Assembly (NCBI RefSeq): GCF_028372415.1
Contig: NC_092873.1
Location: 356,962,128 to 357,026,127 of the forward strand
Length of the DNA stretch: 64,000 nucleotides
Source: Notamacropus eugenii
Taxonomy: Eukaryota > Chordata > Mammalia > Diprotodontia > Macropodidae
Direction: 5' to 3'
Shown: piece after piece, positions 56,490 through 64,000 of the stretch
How positions within the stretch are numbered: position 1 is the stretch's first letter
Layout of the letters: each line of letters begins with the position of its first letter
Translations under genes and position numbers: made by a program
Notes under the pieces: generated by a model
What the model was told of the DNA's origin: nothing
Database searches by the model: none
What the model saw: only the letters and a program-made list of their open reading frames with translations

Positions 56490-59080
56490 TTTATTTAAAT
56501 CCAGGTCAATATCCTCAGATAATCAGGAGAAGTCAGAGTTCTAGTTATAAGACACAAGCCCTGGATTACTACAAACATCTCCTCACATTAGTGCTTTATG
56601 ATAACACTGTCTGAGAGAAAGGAATAAACACTAAGCACAATGTTAGAGGGACTTAATTATTGGTGCTTAAGTATGACTTGGGAGAGGAAACTAATAGGAG
56701 CAGTGATGGGAGTAGGCTTACTGGAACCAAATAAACAGGTAGAGACTTCATAAGAACACCAGTGTTTGATAAGCAGGAGATTTGGTAGGCACATGGAATA
56801 GGTGGGGAAAAAATGGCCTTATCTGACTTCACAGTATACTCAGAGATGGATTTTGGGCTAGGATATATTGGCTGATTAACAGATGAGAGAGTAAAACAAA
56901 GAGTATAGAGTATACATAGTTGTATGGTGAAGGGGTTAAAATTTGTGCCTGTTGTTCAATGAGAGGCTTATTCAATTGGGTATATGAATAGTCTTAGGTG
57001 AAAGACAGTTGTCAGGAATCAGGGACTTGACAGAGAAGGAATATTGTCTTTTCTCTTTCTATCTCTCTCCCCTCACCCTGTTTTACTCTTTTAGCTATTT
57101 TTTCACAGATGTTTGAAGTATCAAAATGCAAATCAAAGTCTATCAGGGTAGAAGTCCCAATCAGAACTCAAATCCTGGCAGTGTTAAGTGTGTGACCTTT
57201 GACAATAATGCCCCCACTTTTGCTTTTAACCAAAAAAAATTATGCCCTTCTCCACACTTTTCATAAAACAATCTACATCAAAATTTAAGCATACATTTTA
57301 TTCATATAAAATTAGAAATTCATTACAATTTTACAATTACATAATGACACAAAGTAACCTTAAATATACATTAAAGATAATAAAATACTCAAACAGTTTT
57401 TGCTATTTTGGAATTTTTATATGTAGAACTTTAAAAATAAGAACTATTATTAAAATGATTAATAATGTGATGGCTGAGCTAAATTAGGAAACATCAAAAA
57501 TATCTTATAAATTTATTTTCCATAATTCCAACTTTTTTTTTATTAACGATCAATTTATCCTTCAGAATTTAATGTATGAATTTGGGAAATATGAACTGAC
57601 TTGTTTTGAGTAATCAGCTTTTTAGAAAAAATGCACCAAATATATGTTTAAAGAGAAAATGTCTATTATAAAATTCTGTTTATAACAATATAGAATATAT
57701 TTAGTATACAATTATATACATACATATTATTAAGTATCACTAAGAAAAAAATGACAGTTTCTTCTTTTAGGTTAAATATCCTTTAAAGATCTTTGGCAGA
57801 AGAAGTGTGCTTCATGGTAATAAAGAAGTTTCCTATACCATCACCATATTATCCCACAATTTTACAATGATCTTTCATTTTTAACAGACCATTTCTTTTA
57901 ATCAAAATCATTATTTATGTAACAAAACTCTCTGTAGCTCTTCACTCATATTTCTCCATACAAGTGGTTGTTACAATGGAGCACACATGTCCAAATTACA
58001 CTGGGAGTCACATTTAAAACAAAAACAACTAATGCTTGTAGACTTCTATTTTGTCTTGATGGATACAGCTCATTAATTGCACTTTATCAATATAGAGTTC
58101 AATAATGTTCTTGTGTTCCATAATTTTCAGTTTTCAATTGTCAACTTTATTGAAATTTTATTTTGATGTATCAATATCAATTTAAGATTATGTCCTGTTC
58201 TGATATAATTTGTAGTAGAAAGAAGGTAGTGGCTTTTTCATTCTGAGCTTTCCATGACCACATGAGTAGTTTGGTTCCATAGCAATATGAGCAGCAGAAT
58301 AGAGGTGCCAAGTTGGTAATGTTTCCTAATCCATCCTGAGGCATGATTTCACTTTTGGTCAACCCTAAAACTCTTAATTGGTGTTGGAAAACTCAAAAAA
58401 TTGCATAAGGGATCTTAATTTTTTAAAAAAGTGCTCCTAGAAATGAATTTTATTTTATAATTGACTAAACTTCATCATTGCCACTTCCATTGTAATTCTA
58501 TAAAATTAAATAATTTCCATTTAAAATCTCTTACTTATAACTAAAACTTATTGTACTGTATAGTTTTCCATTTAAAGCTATGTCAAATTCAGATTAAATT
58601 TTTACCCTGGAAGCCCCTTTCAGTTTTTAGTGGCTCATCTTGTTCCCTATAAATGATACCAAACTTTGAATACATTCATTTCTTTCCAGTGAAAGATATG
58701 AAACTTTGGGTAGGAAAAGTCAAAGCAGAGAAGAAGCAAGCAGGGACAATGAACTTGGTCCCAGGGCAGAGCAGACCTCTGTACATTTTCCCATTCCTTC
58801 ATTGGCATGCATTTGCAAGGACAATAAGTCCATAGGTGTCACACTCTTGATCTTTTTCTAGTTAAGTTTAATTCAAAGAACAAAAATCTATTTTCTCTCT
58901 TTTGTACCTTCCCACTCCATTAGTTAAAACTAACAAAAACAACAACAAAAGTCTGGGGACAACAAATATTCATACTCAAGCAAAAAAGAAATTTCTCCAT
59001 TGCACTTGTCAAAAAGATGTATGTCTAATTCAGCACTTTGAATTGGTAACATCCCTGTGATAAGGTGGGTAGAATGGTTT
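56490..59080. other. AT-rich, repeat-poor spacer
   Basis: About 2.6 kb without a coding frame of note. The part at 57240-58560 is especially AT-rich. I recognise no repeat family in it, which is unusual for this window. Confidence 0.45.
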
Positions 59081-59089
59081 TCATCATCA

Positions 59090-61290
59090 ATCATCCTGAA
59101 TCATGATTGACTGTTTCATCAATGAGAGCTCTTAAGTCATTCGAGGTTTCTTGTCTCAACATTATTCTTGTTATTGTATAAATTATTCACCTGGTTCCTC
59201 ATACTTACCTGCATATTAGTTCATATGAGTCTTCCCAGGTTCACTTGTCATCACTCATGGTATAATAGTATTCCATTGTATTCGTATTTCTTGGTTGAAA
59301 GATTAATAACAGGTTAGTAACTTTGGGGACATAGTTTTAATTTGCCTTCCAAAATAGATGGACCAATTTGCAATGCCACCAATAGTGCATTAATATACCT
59401 GTTTTCTTATAGCACCTCCAATATTTGTATTTTTCCTTTTCTGTTAACTTTGCCAACTTGATGAAATTGAGATAGAAACTCAAAATTACTTTTCTTTGTT
59501 ATTTTCTGAGAAGTAGTTATTTAGAGCAATTTTTCCTATGATTGCTAATAGTTATATTCGTTACTACTTATCAGTTAGTGAATGGCTTGTATCCATATAA
59601 ATTTAAATCTCCTCTGTGTTTAGTAGATATATAGACATGGGTAGTTGTAATATAACTATAGGTTGCATTATATAATAATATATAAATTATATAATATATA
59701 ATATAATTATAGGTACTTATAAGTACCAAATCATTTTGAAGGTTCCTTCTTCATAGTAGAGTTTGATATCTGGTACTGTTAGGCCTCCTTCCTTCCCCTT
59801 TTTTTCATTACTTGCATTATTAATATTATGTTCTTGGTAACTGTCTGCCTTATCTACCCTAAGTTAAAGCTCTATAACTAAGAATTAATGGTTCTTTATT
59901 CTGGGTTCTCTTTCAAGAGGTGATCAGTGAATTCTTTTAGCTTCTACTTTGTCCTTCAGTTCTATGATATCTAGGAATTTTTTCCTTTATAGTTTCTCAA
60001 TATATGATGTGCTAGCTCCTTTTTTGACTATGGCTTTCAGGTAGTCCAATAATTCTTAAATTATTTCTCCTCCATTTATTTTTCCAGATCAGTTGTTTTT
60101 CCTATGAGATTTTTCACATTTTCCTTTATTTTTCAATATTTTGAGCTTATTTGATCAGTTCTTGATGTCTTAGAGAGTAATTAGCCTCCACTTGTCTAAT
60201 CATAATTTTTAAGGAGTTATTTTCCTCAGTAAAATTTTATACCTCTTTTATCACTTAGCCAATACTGATTTTTAAGGAATTATTTTCTTCATTATTTTTT
60301 GTGCCTCTTTTGCCAAGCTATTAATGTGCTTTTCATGATTTTCTTGCATCACTCTCATTTCTTTTCACAGCTTTCCTTCTATCACTTACTTCATTTAAAA
60401 ATTTCTTTTGATGTTTTAAAAGCTCTTTCTGAAGCCCTTTTTAGGAATTCTTATTGGGCTTGTGTCCAATCTGAACTTTTTCTTTGAGGCTTTGTTTGTA
60501 GATATTTTCAGTTTCATTGTCTTCCTCTAACTTTGTTTCTGAGTTTTTCTGTCATAGGAGATTTTTATTCTCAGGTTTCTTTTTGTTATTTGCTCATTTT
60601 CCAGCCTATTTCTTGACTTTGGATGTTATATTAGAGTTGGGTTCTGCTTACCTCTGGTTCAGCGGGAGGAAAGATTGCACTGAGCTTCAGGCTTTTTATG
60701 TTCTGCTGTTTTCACAGGTTTTTCTGAAAGTCTGTAAATTTTTGGTGCTTCCTCCAAAGCAGTATGATCCAGGGTTTGGTCTGTTCACTGTCCTCCTTGT
60801 CTGTGCTCTAGTCCTTGCTCAGACATGGCACCTGCTCCTTTGCAGCTGCAGTAACTCTTCTTTGCCCTATAACGGCAACCTTAAATAGGGTATCAGAAGA
60901 TGGAGCTTCCAAATTACACCTAGTACTGCACCTAGTGCTAGTGTGGTGGTCTGCATGGAATATCTTTCTTACCAGGTGTTCAGTCTCCTTACTGACACTG
61001 GGCATTAATTATTCTTAGTGCTGCCTCCACTGCTGTTGCTGTCACCTATTCCAAGATCAATAGCTAGTGCCACTTTTGCCATGCTGCCTGGCCAGTCATT
61101 ACCTCAGGGTCTATAGATCTTTCTTTCAGTCCTTTTAAACTGCACTGGCTGAAAAAAATGACTCACTGTGACTTTTGTTGTTGTTTTTCACTCTGAATTC
61201 AGTTTGATACGATTTTAAAAGTTGTTTAGAGGTGTGTAGGTTGCGAGAGCTCAACAACGTTTTGGACTTCACTCTGCCATTGTGGCTCCA
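59090..61290 (-). mobile_element. HAL1/L1 element, decayed
   Basis: Minus strand. L1 3'-region DNA (ATAGTATTCCATTGTATTCG near 59263) is followed by the ORF1 region (AGGTAGTCCAATAATTCTTA near 60039, the counterpart of the NNLRIIGLP coding stretch). The 5' UTR runs to an inverted start near 61290 (CTGCCATTGTGGCTCC). No open ORF1. Confidence 0.65.
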
Positions 61291-61479
61291 CACCCCTTTC
61301 TCTTCATGTTTTTTTTTAAAACATGTTCAAGTTAAGAGTCGAAGTAAATTGAGTATTACATACAGACTGCAGTATCTTAACAGTTTTCATTTGCTTGACT
61401 CTCCATCCAAACAAATTACATGTGGACCTAGAGTCTTCCTCATTGCTCACAAGTTAACCAAGATGGTATTCCTTTTTTT

Positions 61480-62625
61480 ACTTTCTTCCCAAACCAGTAT
61501 TCTACATGTGAAAAAATGGTCTTTTGGATATAAAATGGATAATTTTGATAACATTAAATTAAAAAAAGTTTTTGCACAAATGGAAGTGATATAACTGAGA
61601 TTAGAAGAAAAGCCCAAAAATGGTAGGGGGATTTTTATAGCAAGTTTCTCTGATAAAGGCTCATTCCTCAAATATATAGAAAAGTAAATCAAATTAATAA
61701 GAATGCAAGTCATTTCTCAACTGATGAATAGTCAAAGGATATGAAAACACAATTTTCAGAAGAAGAAATGAAAGGTATCTCTAGTCACATAAAGTGCACT
61801 AGTCCATTATTAAATAGAGAAATGCAAATTAAAACAACTCTAAGGTAGCACCTCACACCTATCAGATAGACTATTATGACAGAAAAGGAAAGTGACAAAT
61901 GTTGGAGGTAAAAATTGGAGCACTAATGTACTGTTGATGAAGCTGTGAAATGATCCAGCCATTCTAGAAAGAAATTTGGAACCACTCCCATAGGGCTATA
62001 AAACTATGCATATCATTTGATCCTGATTTTTTAAAAAGGAAAAGGACCTATATTTACAAAAATATTTACAGCAGCTCTTGGGGATGGTAAAGAATTGGAC
62101 ATTGGCTGAACAATGTGGTATATGATTGTAATGGAATACTATTGTGCTATTAGAAATGATGAGCAGGATGCTTTCAGAAAATCCTGAGGAGACATATTCA
62201 CTGAAGAAAAGCAAAGTAAGTAGAACCAGGAGAACATTTTACATAGTAAAATGGTATAGTATCAAATGGTATAGTCTTCCAATGGTATAGTCTCAAAAAC
62301 CCCTTCCTCAGAATCTATGAATAGAATGGTGACTCCCTAAGACAAACTAAAATTGCTAGTACTACAGCAATCTACCTCCAGAGAAAGAACTGATGGAGTA
62401 TGAATGCATGTCAAAGCACATTTAAAAAAAAAAAACTTTTTCTTTTTTTTGGCCTGTGTTTTCTTTCACAACATTGCTAATATGGAGATATGTTTTGCAT
62501 GACTGCAGTTATTCATTCTATCAAATTGCTAGCCTTCTCAAGAAGGTTGGGAAAGGAGGAAAGGAGAGAATTTGGAACTCAAATTTTAAATAAATGAATG
62601 CTAAAATTATTTTTACATTTAATTA
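61480..62625 (+). mobile_element. L1 3' end (ORF2 C-terminus, 3' UTR, tail)
   Basis: The plus strand starts with ATGGATAATTTTGATAACAT. Conserved landmarks follow: GAGAAATGCAAATTAAAACA near 61818, TGGAATACTATTGTGCTAT near 62131, and ATGGAGATATGTTTTGCATG near 62482. It closes with TTTGGAACTCAAATTTTA and an A-rich tail. No open frame remains. Confidence 0.78.
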
Positions 62626-63130
62626 AAAGTAAAATATAAACATTTAAAAATTAAAAAAATAACTTAATAAAACCATCCAAATCATAAAAAAGGAAAAACG
62701 GTCTTTTGACAAACACGAAGGAACTGCATGCCATGATAGCCAGTCGCCACTTCTATAGTGACTATGATATGGCAACTCTGAACTATGATATGACATAAAA
62801 GCAGATGAAATTGACCCATGAGAAAGCTTAAGTCACTCACGTGGCCAACTTTTTGAATAATGAGTGCCTGGAGACTACTCTACACAAATGAAGAAAAACT
62901 AGGAGTAATTCTTAAACAGAAGACTGAATAAATATTAACAAGAAAGGAGATCAATTTGTCTATTCAAATAAAAATATTTGACCTGACAAATGTCACTGAC
63001 TGATTTGATAATCATATTTTCTGTCATGAAAATGAAAAACAAAAGAATTACTTTGACTTGCTGGAATCTTCATAGAATAGTGGAGCCTAAAAGATCCCCC
63101 TAACAAAATAGAAAATGTGAGACTGAAGTG
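62626..63130. other. Spacer upstream of the KRTAP4 pseudogene
   Basis: A-rich. At the position where KRTAP4 has its TATA box this copy reads CCTAAAAG (about 63094), so the box appears lost. Confidence 0.45.
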
Positions 63131-63176
63131 TCTCAGTCACCTTGAAAGACACCCAGAAGCTCAACCCACCAAAACC

Positions 63177-63470
63177 ATAGCCAATGCCTGCTGTGGCTTC
63201 ACTTGCTCTGACTTGAGCTGTGGCCCCAGCTGCTGCTGCTTCAAGTCAATCCACTGACAGACCCCCTGTAGGATCAACTGTTATTAGCCCACCTTCACTG
63301 TCTTCACCTGCTGCCACCCCAGTTGCTGTATGTCCAGCTGCTGCCAACCTTACTGCCAGTCAAGCTACCATGTGTCCAGGTACTGCCAGTTCTGTTGCTG
63401 TCCTACCTGCTGCCAGACCATTTGCTTCAGAACCATCTGCTGCCACCCAATCTGCTGTAGATTCCTCTGA
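63177..63470 (+). pseudogene. KRTAP4: KRTAP4-like pseudogene
   Basis: The plus strand reads, in one frame, ANACCGFTCSDLSCGPSCCC and later [25 protein letters not shown] and ICCHPICC, ending at TGA 63468-63470. This matches the N-terminus and CCxxx repeats of KRTAP4. The start codon is ATA (63177-63179). In-frame stops lie at 63255-63257 and 63285-63287, and several cysteines are replaced. The 45 bp before the start align well with the 5' UTR of the intact KRTAP4 gene (shared TCACCTTGAAAGA, AGAAGCT and AACC blocks). It cannot make a KRTAP. It is the only KRTAP-derived sequence on the plus strand here. Confidence 0.88.
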
Positions 63471-63823
63471 TGCTGACCTCTGAGACCTGTGTGCATTTGC
63501 TCACTGTCCCCAACTCATCCCAGATAGGCATTAGTTGCCTTTCTTCTATGGATCTGCTTTCTAAGTAGATGTCATGTATGACAGTTATATGTTGACCTGT
63601 GAAAGATCCCTTTGGAAACTTACACCATAGACTGGGTATTCAGGTTGAAGCCTCAGTCCAAACCATCATCTCAAGTGGAAGAAATCAAATGCCCTATTTC
63701 CGAATACCTCCCTCTACTTCCCCCAGCTGCTTAAAAATGTGACTATGCTAAAGCATACTAGCTTTAGAACTACAGAAAGTGCTCTCCACATCAATACCAG
63801 TATTTATAAATGTGTACAGTGGT
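63471..63823. other. Spacer after the pseudogene, nothing recognised
   Basis: No gene and no repeat that I can name. Confidence 0.4.
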
Positions 63824-63948
63824 TTGTATTTTCTGGATTTAGTCCTCTTTCATCTGCCAGCTGAAACTGATTAAAGCAAAGAAAACAGAGATATTATTAA
63901 ACAGTAGGAATATAGTAATATGAAGAGGACTAAATCCAGAAAATACAA
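63824..63948. repeat. Perfect 26-bp inverted repeat with 73-bp loop
   Basis: Arm 63824-63849 is the exact reverse complement of arm 63923-63948 (core TGGATTTAGTCCTCTT against AAGAGGACTAAATCCA). It could fold into a hairpin; function is unknown. Confidence 0.9.
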
Positions 63949-64000
63949 GCATGTCCAGTGATTTTCTCTCTCCAGCTTGTGATAGTCTTTTGAGAGACCA

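Noticed and set aside
60517-60888. 123-residue plus-strand open frame
   Set aside because: Antisense to the HAL1/L1 5' region; chance opening.
63220-63483. 87-residue Ala-rich plus-strand open frame
   Set aside because: Off-frame reading of the KRTAP4 pseudogene. The true frame begins at 63177 and contains stops.

Overview
The window looks like marsupial (metatherian) nuclear DNA from the hair-keratin locus. The evidence is its single-exon, cysteine-rich keratin-associated protein (KRTAP) genes, together with interspersed repeats typical of marsupials: at least 13 CORE-SINEs with a BovB/RTE-like tail (MAR1 type), old MIR/THER-type SINEs, L2 and CR1/L3 LINEs, a BovB-like RTE fragment, and several L1 and half-L1 (HAL1-type) elements. 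I cannot resolve the species.

All intact genes lie on the minus strand. From left to right they are one KRTAP1 gene (312-746), six KRTAP2 genes (copies a-f at 9365, 19539, 26959, 35039, 42774 and 49466) and one KRTAP4 gene (53845-54552). A dead KRTAP4-like copy lies on the plus strand at 63177-63470. The order KRTAP1, KRTAP2, KRTAP4 matches the human 17q21 cluster from memory. Each gene has a TATA box 75-95 bp upstream of its ATG and an AATAAA about 280-450 bp beyond its stop. The products are matrix proteins that cross-link keratin filaments through disulfides in hair.

The KRTAP2 genes form two triplets. In each triplet one unit (gene, upstream spacer and the 3' flank of the next gene) has been tandemly duplicated: about 7.4 kb for a/b/c and 6.7-7.7 kb for d/e/f. 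The middle copy of each triplet (b and e) is a mosaic, with its 3' side like the right neighbour and its 5' side like the left neighbour. Near-identical tracts of about 0.8-1.7 kb around the genes end abruptly in spacer that differs by several percent or more, which suggests gene conversion on top of older duplications. Two insertions are present in only one copy of a duplicated unit: a HAL1 at 10511-13282 and a solo LTR at 37841-38424. Both have target-site duplications and an empty site in the sister unit.

Other points of note are a U6 snRNA/L1 chimeric retrosequence inserted in an older L1 (5744-6304), a 177-bp array inside KRTAP4, and a 60-bp array inside KRTAP2f. No other protein-coding or functional RNA gene is supported. 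Most of the remaining DNA is repeat-derived, and several stretches show nothing I can name. Repeat boundaries are by eye and good to about 10-30 bp unless a target-site duplication fixes them.
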